Assembly: GCA_900184925.1 (NCBI GenBank)
Contig: FXYJ02000002.1
Coordinates: 124,001 to 188,000, forward strand
DNA length: 64,000 nt
DNA from: Ruminococcaceae bacterium HV4-5-B5C
GTDB lineage: Bacteria; Bacillota; Clostridia; Oscillospirales; Acutalibacteraceae
Direction of reading: 5' to 3'
A program made the translations under genes and the position numbers. This document shows, in pieces, positions 9,050-18,080 of the stretch; position 1 is the stretch's first letter, and each line of letters begins with the position of its first letter. Under the pieces are notes generated by a model. The model was not told where the DNA came from, did no database searches, and saw only the letters and a list, made by a program, of their open reading frames with translations.

Positions 9050-10053
9050 CGGAAATGCTGTTCCGCCTCTGCGGAGCGGCCGGGACGCCGGGTGATGAAG
9101 AGGCCGTGCGCGCCGCCGCGGAGCGCGAGTTTGCGCCGTACGCCGAAACCGGAACGGATGCACTCGGAAACCTGACGGCGAAGATGGGCGACCCCGGGGC
9201 GAAAGAGCATATTCTCGTGGAAGCGCACCTCGACCAGATCGGCCTGATCGTGACACAGGTAGACGAAAACGGATTCCTCCGCGTGGACCGCTGCGGCGGC
9301 GTTGACCGGCGTGTGATGCCGGGTACCGCCGTAACCGTCTTCGGGGAAAAGCCGCTCTGCGGCGTCGTCTGCTGCACGCCGCCCCACCTGACGGGCGGAA
9401 AGGAAGAAGAGGTCCCCGAGGTTGCGGAGATGGCCGTCGATATCGGCTGCAATGCGGAAACCGCGAAGAAGCTGGTGCAGCCCGGCGACCGCATCACATT
9501 CCGTACGGAACCGAAGAAACTGCTTGGAACGCGGATTTCTTCACCGGGGCTCGACAACCGCGCAAGCGTCGCCGTGATGGTGCGCTGCGCACAGATGCTG
9601 GCCGGCGAAAAACTGAACTGCCGCGTGACGTTCCTGTGCAGTACGCGGGAGGAAGTCGGCGGGCAGGGCGCCGTAACCGGAGCCTACCTCGCGGACCCGA
9701 CGCGGGCCGTTTCCGTCGACGTCGGTTTCGGTCGGCAGCCCGGCGTGAAACCGGAGCAGAGCGGAGAGCTCGGCGGCGGGCCGATGATCGGCTTTGCACC
9801 CGTGCTCGACCGCTCCATGAGCGAGCGGCTCGTCCGCATCGCAGAGCGGGAGAAAATCCCGTTCCGGCGCGATGTGATGGGCGGAGACACCGGCACGAAC
9901 AGCGACGCGATCGCCGTGACGCGGGCCGGGGTGCCGACCGCGCTGATCTCGGTGGCGGAGCGGTATATGCACACGCCCGCCGAGGTTGCCGACCTGCGGG
10001 ATATGGAAGAAACCGCGAAGCTCATCGCGGCGTATCTCCGGGAGGCGGTATGA
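9034..10053 (+). CDS. M42-family aminopeptidase (first copy)
   Basis: This is a dinuclear-metal M42 peptidase (glutamyl/tetrahedral aminopeptidase family), which trims N-terminal residues from peptides in the cytoplasm. The expected metal and catalytic residues appear in order: EAHLDQIG (His, Asp), GLDNRAS (Asp), STREEVGGQG (Glu-Glu), SVDVGF (Asp) and RYMHTPAEV (His). It has 339 aa, the family length. It starts inside the murD 3' end and is translationally coupled on both sides. Pairing with a paralogue suggests a hetero-oligomeric or substrate-complementary pair, which is inference. Confidence 0.9.
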   Translation: MYQKLTEMLFRLCGAAGTPGDEEAVRAAAEREFAPYAETGTDALGNLTAKMGDPGAKEHILVEAHLDQIGLIVTQVDENGFLRVDRCGGVDRRVMPGTAVTVFGEKPLCGVVCCTPPHLTGGKEEEVPEVAEMAVDIGCNAETAKKLVQPGDRITFRTEPKKLLGTRISSPGLDNRASVAVMVRCAQMLAGEKLNCRVTFLCSTREEVGGQGAVTGAYLADPTRAVSVDVGFGRQPGVKPEQSGELGGGPMIGFAPVLDRSMSERLVRIAEREKIPFRRDVMGGDTGTNSDAIAVTRAGVPTALISVAERYMHTPAEVADLRDMEETAKLIAAYLREAV

Positions 10054-11096
10054 TGGCGGACTGGAAACTGCTGAAAAAGCTCAGTGAAGCGCGCGGCATC
10101 TCCGGGCAGGAGGGCGAAGTGCGCGACCTGATTCTCGAAGAGATCCGCCCGTACGCGGAGAGCGTCGAGCTTTCGCCGCTCGGGAGCATCATCGCCCGCA
10201 GAAAAGGGAAGAGGCGCGCCCCCAAAACGCTGATGATCAGCGCGCATATGGACGAAGTCGGCATGACCGTGACGCAGATCACCGAAGAGGGGCTGCTGAA
10301 ATTCGCCACCGTCGGCGGCATTGACCGCCGGATTCTGCCGGGGAAATCGGTGACGGTGGGGAACGGCGTGCACGGCGTCGTCGGCGTCAAGCCGATCCAC
10401 CTGCTGAAAAAGGGCGAGGCGGAAAAGAGCGTACCGGTTGAGGAGCTTTACCTCGACATCGGCGCCCGGTCGCGTGAGCAAGCGGAAGAAGCCGTGCTCC
10501 CCGGCGACGCGGTGACGTTCGACTCCGTCTTTCAGGCGGAAAACGGAACGGTCATGGGCCGGGCGCTCGACGACCGCGCGGGCTGCGCCGTGCTGATCGG
10601 GATGATGAAGACCGAGCCGGAGTACGACACGGTGTTTGCCTTTGTCGTGCAGGAGGAAGTCGGTCTGAACGGGGCGAAGACGGCGGCATTTGCCGTGCGG
10701 CCGGACGCGGCAATCGTAGTGGAGGCGACCACGGCGGCCGATGTGCCGGGCGTGGACCGGGAAAAACAGGTCTGCCGCCTCGGCGGGGGGCCGGTGATCT
10801 CCTTTATGGACCGCCGCACCGTCTACGACCGGGAGTATTACCGTCTGGCGTTCCGCGCGGCGGAAGAAGCCGGTGTGAAATGTCAGGCGAAACAGGCGGT
10901 CGCGGGCGGCAACGACGCGGGCGCCATCCACGTTTCGCGCGGCGGCGTGCGCACCATAGCCGTTTCGCTGCCCTGCCGCTATCTCCATTCTGCCGTGGGC
11001 GTGATCGCGCAGGAGGATTTCCTCGCTGCACCGAAGTTGATCGCGCGCCTCGCAGAAATGATTGAAGAAGAAAGTGAATCGAACAACAAATGCTGA
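10050..11096 (+). CDS. M42-family aminopeptidase (second copy)
   Basis: This is a paralogue of the preceding gene (348 aa). The ligands are SAHMDEVGM (His, Asp), ALDDRAG (Asp), QEEVGLNG (Glu-Glu), VVEATTAAD (Glu where the first copy has Asp) and RYLHSAVGV (His). The Glu/Asp difference at the fourth metal ligand, and HSAV instead of the usual HTPAEV, suggest a different specificity. The start is ATG 10050, overlapping the previous stop in an ATGATGG arrangement with GGGAGG just upstream. The following GNAT gene overlaps its end by 7 bp. Confidence 0.88.
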   Translation: MMADWKLLKKLSEARGISGQEGEVRDLILEEIRPYAESVELSPLGSIIARRKGKRRAPKTLMISAHMDEVGMTVTQITEEGLLKFATVGGIDRRILPGKSVTVGNGVHGVVGVKPIHLLKKGEAEKSVPVEELYLDIGARSREQAEEAVLPGDAVTFDSVFQAENGTVMGRALDDRAGCAVLIGMMKTEPEYDTVFAFVVQEEVGLNGAKTAAFAVRPDAAIVVEATTAADVPGVDREKQVCRLGGGPVISFMDRRTVYDREYYRLAFRAAEEAGVKCQAKQAVAGGNDAGAIHVSRGGVRTIAVSLPCRYLHSAVGVIAQEDFLAAPKLIARLAEMIEEESESNNKC

Positions 11097-11824
11097 AATT
11101 ATTGACCGAAAAAGCGCCCGACGTCTCCGAAGAAACGCCGTTCGGGTGTAAGATAGCATCCACCGCCGCGGCCTACGGACTGCACGAGCCGTTTGAGCAG
11201 TTCTGGGCGCAGGACGGCGGCGCGGTGCTCGCGAAGATCGACAGCGAGGCGCTCCTGACCGGCGCCCGACAGATGAACGCCGAAGAGCTGCACGCGTTTC
11301 TCCTCACCCTCGACATCCGCAAGCTCTCCTGCACCGCGGAAACGGCGAAACGGCTGGAACTTCCGGTCTCGGCGCGGGGAGAGATCATGGTGCTGCGCCG
11401 GGAAAAGATTGTAAAGGAAACATACGCCGACGTCCGGGTCAACCCGGGGCCGCGCGAAATCTACGCCGTTCTGGAGCAGTCCGGGAGCGAAACGTTCCCC
11501 GTGCCCGAGTTCGAGCCGTTTTACATGGATCTTTCGTTCCGCACCCGCCACGGCGCGGCGCTCTCCGTGGGCGTCAGTCAGGGCGACCGCCTTGCGGCCT
11601 GCGCCGTCTGCTCCGCGGTGACGGAGCGCGCAGCGGTGATTGCCTGCGTCGCCTGCGTGCCCGGCCTGCGCCGGCACGGCTACGGCAGAACGGCGGTTGC
11701 GGCGCTTGCCGAAAAGCTGAACCGCGACTTCCTCTATATCTTCCGCGCGGAAGGCGAAAACGAAGAATTTTACCGTTCTCTCGGCTTTGAGCCGTACGGG
11801 AACTGGACGGAAACGACCTTTTAA
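11090..11824 (+). CDS. GNAT-family N-acetyltransferase
   Basis: The 244-residue protein has a C-terminal GNAT fold; the acetyl-CoA pyrophosphate loop is visible in VPGLRRHGYGRTAVAALAEKL (about 193-213), followed by FYRSLGFEPYG near the end. The N-terminal 120 residues show no recognised domain. The substrate cannot be read from sequence. It is the last gene of the murD-M42-M42 operon, overlapping the upstream stop by 7 bp, which fits a role in peptide or amino-acid metabolism only loosely. Confidence 0.8.
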   Translation: MLKLLTEKAPDVSEETPFGCKIASTAAAYGLHEPFEQFWAQDGGAVLAKIDSEALLTGARQMNAEELHAFLLTLDIRKLSCTAETAKRLELPVSARGEIMVLRREKIVKETYADVRVNPGPREIYAVLEQSGSETFPVPEFEPFYMDLSFRTRHGAALSVGVSQGDRLAACAVCSAVTERAAVIACVACVPGLRRHGYGRTAVAALAEKLNRDFLYIFRAEGENEEFYRSLGFEPYGNWTETTF

Positions 11825-11865
11825 TCTTTTGAAACGCCGAAACGGCACAGGAAGGGAAAACCGTT

Positions 11866-12045
11866 ATGAAGGAAAAACGTTTTGAAATCGTCTATAAACA
11901 GGGAATGGCCAGCACCATGAAGATCATCGTGGACACCGAGACGGGGGTTCAGTACCTCGCCATGACGGAGGGCTACGCGGGCGGCATGACTGTGCTGCTC
12001 GACCGCGACGGAAAGCCGCTTCTTGCGCAGACTTCTCTGCAGTGA
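11866..12045 (+). CDS. DUF6440-family small protein (first copy)
   Basis: A 59-codon gene encodes a protein beginning MKEKRFEIVYKQGM, with the shared core IIVDTETGVQYLAMTEG and TVLLDRDGKPLL. It matches the small DUF6440 family, whose function is unknown. GGAAGGG lies about 10 nt upstream of the ATG. It is followed after 122 bp by a second member of the same family, so this is a tandem duplication. Confidence 0.75.
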   Translation: MKEKRFEIVYKQGMASTMKIIVDTETGVQYLAMTEGYAGGMTVLLDRDGKPLLAQTSLQ

Positions 12046-12167
12046 CGCCGGAACGCTCGATGTGATTGCCCGCTGAAAAGCGGAGAACCTTCTCTGGCTG
12101 GACTCTTTTTCTGAAAAAACGCGGCTGAAAATTCGCGATAAATAACCGGAAAGAAGAGGAGAATACC

Positions 12168-12368
12168 ATGACGGAACCGATCAAGGGAAGACGTTTTGAA
12201 AAGCTTTTCAAACAGGGGGGCATGGCAAATGCCCCGGAGATTCTCGTGGACATGCAAACGGGCGTGGAATATCTCGTCATGAGCCGGGGAGGTGTTACTC
12301 CGCTGCTCGACCGAGACGGCAGACCGATCCTTGCGCCTTTCGCGAAAGAACAGGTGCCGGAAGGCTGA
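12168..12368 (+). CDS. DUF6440-family small protein (second copy)
   Basis: This 66-residue protein aligns along its length with the preceding gene: RRFEKLFKQGG, EILVDMQTGVEYLVMS and TPLLDRDGRPIL. An AGAGGAG site precedes the ATG. The two copies have diverged substantially but keep the VD-x-x-TGV-x-YL and LLDRDG-x-P cores. The next gene begins 31 bp downstream, so the three may be cotranscribed. Confidence 0.78.
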   Translation: MTEPIKGRRFEKLFKQGGMANAPEILVDMQTGVEYLVMSRGGVTPLLDRDGRPILAPFAKEQVPEG

Positions 12369-12399
12369 TTTTTCATTGACACAGAAGGAGAACGGAACT

Positions 12400-13668
12400 T
12401 TGTATCCATATTTTAAAATCGACCCGCGCATTGAAGAAGCGGCCGCGAAAGCGGAAGAGCTTGCAAAGCCGCAGTTTCGGAGGATTGCGGAAAACGCAGA
12501 CTGGAACGAGCAGAAGATGCTGGCGGCGTTCATTAAAAACGGCGTGAGCGAAAGCCATTTCGCGGCTTCGACGGGCTACGGCTACGACGACCGCGGGCGC
12601 GAGACGCTCGACCGCGTCTTCGCCGACGCATTCGGCGCGGAGGACGCGCTTGTGCGGCATAATTTTGTCTGCGGCACCCACGCGCTGACGGTGGCGCTCT
12701 TCGGCGTCCTGCGCCCGGGCGACACGATGCTCTGCGTCACGGGGACACCCTACGACACGCTCCGCTCGGTGATCGGCCTGACAGGGGACGGCAACGGCTC
12801 CCTCAGGGAATTCGGGATTCACTACGAGCAGGTCGACATGACGCCGGAGGGCAGCCCCGACTATGAAGAGATTGCCCGGCGCGTGCGCCCCGGCCTTCGC
12901 ATGGTGTACGTTCAGCGGTCGCGCGGCTATGCCCTGCGCCCCTCGCTCTTTGTGGAGGAGATCGGGAAGATCGCGGAGATTGTCAAAAGCAAAGCGCCCG
13001 ACTGCATCGTCATGGTGGACAACTGCTACGGCGAATTTGTGCAGAGGGACGAGCCTCTTTCGCACGGTGCCGACCTGATGGCCGGTTCGCTGATCAAGAA
13101 CCCGGGCGGCGGCATTGCCCCCACGGGCGGATATATCGCGGGGCGCAAAGACCTTGTGGAAAGCTGCGCCTACCGCCTCACAACGCCGGGAACGGGCCGC
13201 GAGGTCGGCGCGACGCTCGGCAACAACCGCGAGCTGTTCATGGGCGCGTTCCACGCCCCGGTCGTGACCGGCGAGGCGCTCAAAACGGCAGTCTTTACCG
13301 CCGCGCTGTTCCACCAGCTCGGCTACGGGGTTTCGCCGCGTTTCGATGAGCCGCGCGCCGACATCATCCAGACCGTGCTGCTCAAAAACGAGGAATCGCT
13401 CGTCGCTTTCTGCCGCGGCGTGCAGAAGGGCGCCCCCGTGGATTCGTTCGTTACACCGGAGCCGTGGGACATGCCCGGCTACGACTGCAAGATCATCATG
13501 GCGGCGGGGGCGTTCACGCTCGGCGCTTCCATCGAGCTTTCGGCCGACGCGCCGCTGCGCGAGCCTTACGCCGCGTGGATGCAGGGCGCTCTCAACTACC
13601 CCAGCGGCCGCCTCGGCGCAATGCTCGCCGCACAGTCCATGCTCGAACAGGGAATTCTGCACTTTTAA
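12400..13668 (+). CDS. Methionine gamma-lyase-family PLP enzyme (YnbB/aluminium-resistance type)
   Basis: The 422-residue fold-type I PLP enzyme belongs to the Firmicutes group once annotated aluminium resistance protein and now placed with methionine gamma-lyase-like enzymes. The PLP lysine lies in GSLIKNPGGG (about residue 233), preceded by VMVDNCYGEF with the PLP-contacting Asp. Other family blocks are STGYGYDDRGRE and HALTVALFG. I take the TTG at 12400 as start because AAGGAG lies 9 nt upstream; a longer frame to 12292 has no such site and would overlap the previous gene. The physiological substrate is not certain. A terminator follows. Confidence 0.88.
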   Translation: MYPYFKIDPRIEEAAAKAEELAKPQFRRIAENADWNEQKMLAAFIKNGVSESHFAASTGYGYDDRGRETLDRVFADAFGAEDALVRHNFVCGTHALTVALFGVLRPGDTMLCVTGTPYDTLRSVIGLTGDGNGSLREFGIHYEQVDMTPEGSPDYEEIARRVRPGLRMVYVQRSRGYALRPSLFVEEIGKIAEIVKSKAPDCIVMVDNCYGEFVQRDEPLSHGADLMAGSLIKNPGGGIAPTGGYIAGRKDLVESCAYRLTTPGTGREVGATLGNNRELFMGAFHAPVVTGEALKTAVFTAALFHQLGYGVSPRFDEPRADIIQTVLLKNEESLVAFCRGVQKGAPVDSFVTPEPWDMPGYDCKIIMAAGAFTLGASIELSADAPLREPYAAWMQGALNYPSGRLGAMLAAQSMLEQGILHF

Positions 13669-13707
13669 GAGTTACAAAAAACATTTCCCGGGGAAACAAT
13701 AAGAAAA

Positions 13708-13737
13708 GACCACGAAGCATTTGCTTCGTGGCCTTTT
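13708..13737 (+). terminator. Intrinsic terminator after the PLP enzyme
   Basis: An 11-bp stem (13708-13718 with 13723-13733, one wobble) has an ATTT loop followed by TTTT. A similar CACGAAGC-type hairpin lies just after the tRNA-Leu at 24423. Confidence 0.8.
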
Positions 13738-13785
13738 GCTGTCTCTGCGGTTACGTTAATATTATGTAAGATATGCCTTTTCATG

Positions 13786-13814
13786 TTGTAGTTGGCGTTA
13801 TTTACGATTATACT
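13786..13814 (+). promoter_or_regulatory. Promoter of the DUF2971 gene
   Basis: A -35 TTGTAG (13786-13791), 17-bp spacer and -10 TATACT (13809-13814) precede the gene. The -35 and 25 bp upstream belong to a 36-bp segment (13760-13795) that is 30/36 identical to the promoter of the GmrSD-like gene at 24539-24574. Confidence 0.65.
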
Positions 13815-13844
13815 TAATAGGATTTGTTGTAGAGGAGAATATTT

Positions 13845-14684
13845 ATGGAAGATGAAATAGTTTACCATTATTGCGATGTAAATGCGTTCCTGAACATTAT
13901 TCAAAACAATAAATTGTGGCTATCAGATGTTCAAAAATCAAATGATAGCGAAGAATGTAATTGGATAAAGGATAAAATCAATCAAGAGATTGAAAAGGGA
14001 CTGGATACAGAAAGACTTAAAGCTTGGAGAACAGAATACCTGATGGGCACTCAATTTTTCGCTATGACAGTTTATTCTGCCTGCTTTTCTGAGTATCCAG
14101 ACTTACTTAGCCAATGGAGAGGGTATGCGCAGGATGGGCAAGGAATTGCTATTGGCTTTTCCAAGAGTAAATTACTGTCTCTAAATGATGTTTTACCTTA
14201 TAATCTTGCTTTTGAACAAGTGGTTTATGATATAGACAAACAACAAACGTTCATTCAGCAGATAATAGAAGAGAACATCAAAAAAATGCAACAAAAAGGG
14301 ATTGGACACACTGCACTGGAATTAAATATAAATTATTCTATGAAGTTTCCACTATATAAAAATCCTTCTTTTAAGGAAGAGGCAGAGTGGAGGTTGATAT
14401 ATTTATCAAAACCAGGAAATCCTAAGCCTGACAGTGATATTAAGGACTTACAATTTTCAGAAACTAAATACAGATGCTCAAATGAAAAAATCATTTCCTA
14501 TACGGAATTGGATTTTTCAAGGATTAAGCGCGACTTTATCAAAGAAATTTGGATTGGTCCTAAGGCCAAGGTATCTAAGAAGGATATCGCAGAGTTGCTT
14601 GCAGCTAGTGGTTATTACGAAGGGATATCTTATAATACTAGGGAACCAATTAGAATTTTTCAATCGAATAGTTCATATAGATGA
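13845..14684 (+). CDS. DUF2971-domain protein
   Basis: The 279-residue protein starts with the DUF2971 signature: YHYCDVNAFLNII, LWLSDVQKSNDSEE, and later LSQWRGYAQDGQGIAIGF. The family is common in defence and accessory regions but has no settled biochemical role. The gene is far more AT-rich than both neighbours, has its own promoter and GAGGAG site, and stands alone between two terminators. These features mark it as a horizontally acquired single-gene insertion. Confidence 0.82.
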   Translation: MEDEIVYHYCDVNAFLNIIQNNKLWLSDVQKSNDSEECNWIKDKINQEIEKGLDTERLKAWRTEYLMGTQFFAMTVYSACFSEYPDLLSQWRGYAQDGQGIAIGFSKSKLLSLNDVLPYNLAFEQVVYDIDKQQTFIQQIIEENIKKMQQKGIGHTALELNINYSMKFPLYKNPSFKEEAEWRLIYLSKPGNPKPDSDIKDLQFSETKYRCSNEKIISYTELDFSRIKRDFIKEIWIGPKAKVSKKDIAELLAASGYYEGISYNTREPIRIFQSNSSYR

Positions 14685-14709
14685 TTAATGATCTGTTACC
14701 AATTAAAAA

Positions 14710-14736
14710 GGCCCCAAGGCATTTTGCCTTGGGGCC
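14710..14736 (-). terminator. Terminator of the MFS gene
   Basis: An 11-bp perfect stem (14710-14720 with 14726-14736) is followed on the minus strand by TTTTT. It lies just beyond the stop of the MFS transporter and also blocks read-through from the DUF2971 gene. Confidence 0.8.
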
Positions 14737-14752
14737 CTGTTGATGGACTGGC

Positions 14753-15946
14753 TTACACGGCGGGCGTTGCTTCCCGTGCCTGTTTCTTCTGGTAAACGTT
14801 GAAGAGAACAAGGCCAGCGCAGAGCAGAACGCCCGTGCAGACGAAAGCGGTCGGGCAGCCGAATGCCGACGAGACCGCGCCGCCGATGGCGGGGCCGACT
14901 CCCTGCCCGATGTCGGAGCCGATGTAAAAGGTGCTGGCAGCGACGCCGCTGCGGTCAGCGCCCGCTTTTTTCATGCACTCGGCCTGCAGGGAGACGCCTC
15001 CGCCGCCCTGACCCGCCGCTTTCAGCGAGGCCGCCACCAGCAGCATGGTAAGCGAAGCGCTTTTACTCAGAACGACCATGGCTACAGCCGAAACAATCAG
15101 TGAGGCGTTGACGATTCCGGTGATTCCCTTTTTGTCGGCAATGCGCCCGGTCGGAATGCGGATTAAAAACAGCACGATCGCCGACACGGTGAAAAAGAGG
15201 GCGAAGTTCGGGATTCCGCGGTCTTCACAGAATGTTTTGAGGAAGGAATTCACGACGCCGTTCGAGAAAGAGAACAGTCCGCCGACGACCGCGTACATGA
15301 TCACGTCCGCGGCAATCAGCTTCTTGAGCGAGAGACCGGCCCAGAACGACTTCCCGGACTTCGGCGCGGCAGGTTCCTGATACGGCAGGAAGAAGAGCGC
15401 GGCCGTTGCCGCGGCGGTCAGGGCAAAGATGATGAGGAAAAGGCTGCGGTAGCCGAATGCGGACTGGATGACGTCGCCGATGCCCGGGCCGACGGCCTGC
15501 GCCAGAATCTGCCCGAGGCCGTAGTACCCAAGCCCTTCCGCCACGCGGTCCTGCGGAATGCAGCACATGACAAGCGCGATATTGACCGTGCTGCTCACGC
15601 CGAACGCCGCGCCGTGCAGGATGCGGATTGCGAACATCGTGCCGATGTCGGGCGCGAGCGCATACCCGAAGGCCGTGAGCGCGATGATGCCGGTGGAAAC
15701 GATGCAGATGATTTTCTTGCTGAAAAAGTCGGACGCCGCCCCGGCAAACGGCCGCACGACAAGCGCCGCGATGGAAAAAATCCCGGAAATGATCCCCGCC
15801 GTCGAAAGATCCGCACGGAACTGCGTAACGGAGTAATCGACCACCATCGTATAAATCATGTTGAATCCAAACCCGGTGACACAGCTGATGATAATCAGGA
15901 AAATGAATCTCCAGTTCCAGAGTTTTTCGTTTTTTGTATTTGCCAT
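14753..15946 (-). CDS. MFS transporter
   Basis: The 397-residue protein has 12 predicted hydrophobic segments and the MFS loop between helices 2 and 3 (RPFAGAASDFFSKK). Loop 8-9 carries a second copy-like motif RIPTGRIADKKG. I take the ATG at 15946, preceded by AAAGGG; the longer frame to 16096 adds a polar stretch unlike MFS N-termini. The substrate is unknown. It lies downstream of the sucrose operon in the same direction after a 177-bp gap, so it may be a sugar or drug exporter with its own promoter. Confidence 0.82.
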   Translation of the reverse strand: MANTKNEKLWNWRFIFLIIISCVTGFGFNMIYTMVVDYSVTQFRADLSTAGIISGIFSIAALVVRPFAGAASDFFSKKIICIVSTGIIALTAFGYALAPDIGTMFAIRILHGAAFGVSSTVNIALVMCCIPQDRVAEGLGYYGLGQILAQAVGPGIGDVIQSAFGYRSLFLIIFALTAAATAALFFLPYQEPAAPKSGKSFWAGLSLKKLIAADVIMYAVVGGLFSFSNGVVNSFLKTFCEDRGIPNFALFFTVSAIVLFLIRIPTGRIADKKGITGIVNASLIVSAVAMVVLSKSASLTMLLVAASLKAAGQGGGGVSLQAECMKKAGADRSGVAASTFYIGSDIGQGVGPAIGGAVSSAFGCPTAFVCTGVLLCAGLVLFNVYQKKQAREATPAV

Positions 15947-16123
15947 ATGTAACCCTTTCGGTGCTTTCTGATATTCGTTTTTATTGCGAATCAACTGATC
16001 ACGGGTCAGTGTTTCAACTGCTGTGAAAATAAATTGAGTCCGTAATAATTGGCTCCCTGCCAACGGCTGAAAAAATTCAGTGCGGCAGAGAGCCATTGCT
16101 TTCGGGGTGCTTTTAGAGATGCT

Positions 16124-17107
16124 TCAGGAATCGGCGGCGGGCTTCAGCAGGGGAGTCGTGCTCATGCAGCGCTCGATCTCCTGTGCAGTTGGCATTGAGG
16201 AAATTGCGCCCTTCCGTGATGCGCACAGCGCGCCCGCGGCGTTTGCAAAATCCACCATTGCCCCGAGCTCTTCCGCCGGAATCGAATCCAGTGTTCCGGC
16301 GTACCGGCTCAGCTGACGGAGCATTGCGCCGAAGAAGCAGTCCCCGGCTCCCGTTGTGTCAACAACTTTCGTGTCGTAGGTGTTCAGAAGGCCGGAACCG
16401 GAGGCGCAGCGGAAATAGCATCCCTTCGGGCCGAGCGTGACCAGAACAACCTTCGCGCCGCCTTCCACAAGCCGCAGGCTTCCGGCGGAGAGGTCATTCG
16501 TCCCGGTCAGAAACGGAAGCTCCTCTTCCGAAACCTTGATGATATCCGCATAGCTCAGAACGGAGAGCATGGCTTCTTTCGCCTGCCCGCTGCTCTTCCA
16601 GAGCGCAGGGCGGTAATTCGGGTCGTACGAAATGAGTTTCCCCTGCTTCCGCGCGTATTCCAGTGCCGCCTTCGTCGCGCTTTTCGCGGGCTCGTCGGTC
16701 AGCGAAAGCGAGCCGAAATGAAAGATCTTTGTTTCAGCGATAAGGCTCAGTTCCAGCTCTTCGGGGCTCAGCGTGGTATCCGCGCCGGGTTTCCGGTAGA
16801 AGCTGAAGCTTCTGTCTCCGTTTTTATCCAGATGCACAAAGGCAAGCGTTGTGTTGACCTCCGGGGAAAACTTCAGACCCCGCGTGTCAATCCCGTGGCT
16901 GTCGAGAACATCTTTCAGGAAAAGACCGAACTGGTCGTTCCCGACCTTGCCGAGAAACGCTCCTGTGCCGCCGAGCTTCGTCACGGCGGAAAGGACATTG
17001 GCCGGGGCTCCGCCCGGGTTTCTCTCAAACCTTGCGCTGCCGCTTTCGGAAACACCGGCGGGGGTAAAGTCAACCAGCAGCTCCCCCAGAGCAACTACAT
17101 CATACAT
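16124..17107 (-). CDS. PfkB-family sugar kinase, probably fructokinase
   Basis: The 327-residue ribokinase-family enzyme starts with ALGELLVDFTP and the substrate-binding NPGGAPANV motif. The catalytic signature DTTGAGDCFFGAML lies near residues 250-263, with the base Asp in GAGD. Placement after sucrose phosphorylase supports phosphorylation of the fructose released by that enzyme, giving fructose-6-phosphate. It is the sixth gene of the minus-strand operon, 60 bp after the esterase. Confidence 0.88.
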   Translation of the reverse strand: MYDVVALGELLVDFTPAGVSESGSARFERNPGGAPANVLSAVTKLGGTGAFLGKVGNDQFGLFLKDVLDSHGIDTRGLKFSPEVNTTLAFVHLDKNGDRSFSFYRKPGADTTLSPEELELSLIAETKIFHFGSLSLTDEPAKSATKAALEYARKQGKLISYDPNYRPALWKSSGQAKEAMLSVLSYADIIKVSEEELPFLTGTNDLSAGSLRLVEGGAKVVLVTLGPKGCYFRCASGSGLLNTYDTKVVDTTGAGDCFFGAMLRQLSRYAGTLDSIPAEELGAMVDFANAAGALCASRKGAISSMPTAQEIERCMSTTPLLKPAADS

Positions 17108-17167
17108 TTTATCACCTGCAGCAGATTGATTTTCCGCCCGCCGGAACGGGTTTTGGAATTGCTTTTT

Positions 17168-18001
17168 TTAGAACGGGCTGGCTCCCGTATCCTTCAGGCC
17201 GAAGAAGTCCAGAGCGTGCTGAATGGCGAGGTCCCAGAATCTCCACTCATGACGGTAGCCGTCCACTTTCCAGAATTCTGCGTCCATGTTGATTTCTTTG
17301 GCGTGTTTCTCGAACTTCTCAAGCTTTTCATAGATCAGCTTGTCTTCTTTTCCGCAGGCAAACAGGAAGCGCGGAAGCTTGCCCGTGCCCACAAGGCTGT
17401 CGATGATGCGCCAGTCGTTTTCACAGGAATCCTTGAACGCCTGCAGGCCGCCCGCGTTGTCAACGTCGGTCTTGGTGCGTTTGGCAAACATGTCGTCCGA
17501 GTTCAGGTATTCCTCGGTCAGCTCGTCCGCATTCATCGGAGCGGCGGAGAGCGCCGCGGCAGCCGCGAATTTCTCAGGGAAGTTGACGGCGTATTTGATC
17601 GTGCCGCGTCCGCCCATGGAAAGACCCGCGATGAAGTTGTCTTCGCGCTTGTCCGAAACCGGGAACCAGTTGTAAACAAGGGGCATCAGCTCCTTGATGA
17701 GGTAGTCATACATGTTGTAGCCCATCATGCAGTTTTCCCAGTTGGCGTAATCGCTGTTGAGGGCGCTCGGCATGACCACAACCAGGTCCTTTTCGCAGGC
17801 GTACAGCTCGATGTTCGTTCTGCGGATCCAGTCGGAATGGTCGCCGTAGGTTCCGTGAAGCAGCCAAAGAACCTTGTATTTCTTTCCGTTGGCGTAGTAA
17901 TCCTTCGGAGCAATGTCACGGGGCTTGTTGGGAAGGATGATGGTAATGTCGTGGTCTGAATTCAGGTACTGGCTTTCGAAATTCAATGTAACAACAGACA
18001 T
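17168..18001 (-). CDS. Esterase-D-like alpha/beta hydrolase
   Basis: The 277-residue protein has the putative-esterase fold seen in esterase D, feruloyl and acetyl esterases. It shows LWLLHGTYGDHSDW near residue 47 (oxyanion region), the nucleophile elbow GLSMGG, and a C-terminal GYRHEWRFWD with the catalytic His. No signal peptide is present, so it acts in the cytoplasm. Within a sucrose operon it may remove acyl groups from imported sugars or sucrose esters; this is inference from position only. Confidence 0.82.
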   Translation of the reverse strand: MSVVTLNFESQYLNSDHDITIILPNKPRDIAPKDYYANGKKYKVLWLLHGTYGDHSDWIRRTNIELYACEKDLVVVMPSALNSDYANWENCMMGYNMYDYLIKELMPLVYNWFPVSDKREDNFIAGLSMGGRGTIKYAVNFPEKFAAAAALSAAPMNADELTEEYLNSDDMFAKRTKTDVDNAGGLQAFKDSCENDWRIIDSLVGTGKLPRFLFACGKEDKLIYEKLEKFEKHAKEINMDAEFWKVDGYRHEWRFWDLAIQHALDFFGLKDTGASPF

Positions 18002-18080
18002 GCTGGGTTACCTCCACTCAAAATATATTAACTCCGTTTTTTCACAAATAAATCAAACAATATGCGGGAAGGCGGCGGGG

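Noticed and set aside
9684..11159. A 491-codon minus-strand frame opposite the M42 peptidase genes
   Set aside because: It is a shadow of two well-supported peptidases in high-GC DNA.
16718..17959. A 413-codon plus-strand frame across the sugar kinase and esterase genes
   Set aside because: It is antisense to two genes with intact catalytic motifs, and spans their intergenic gap without a start signal.
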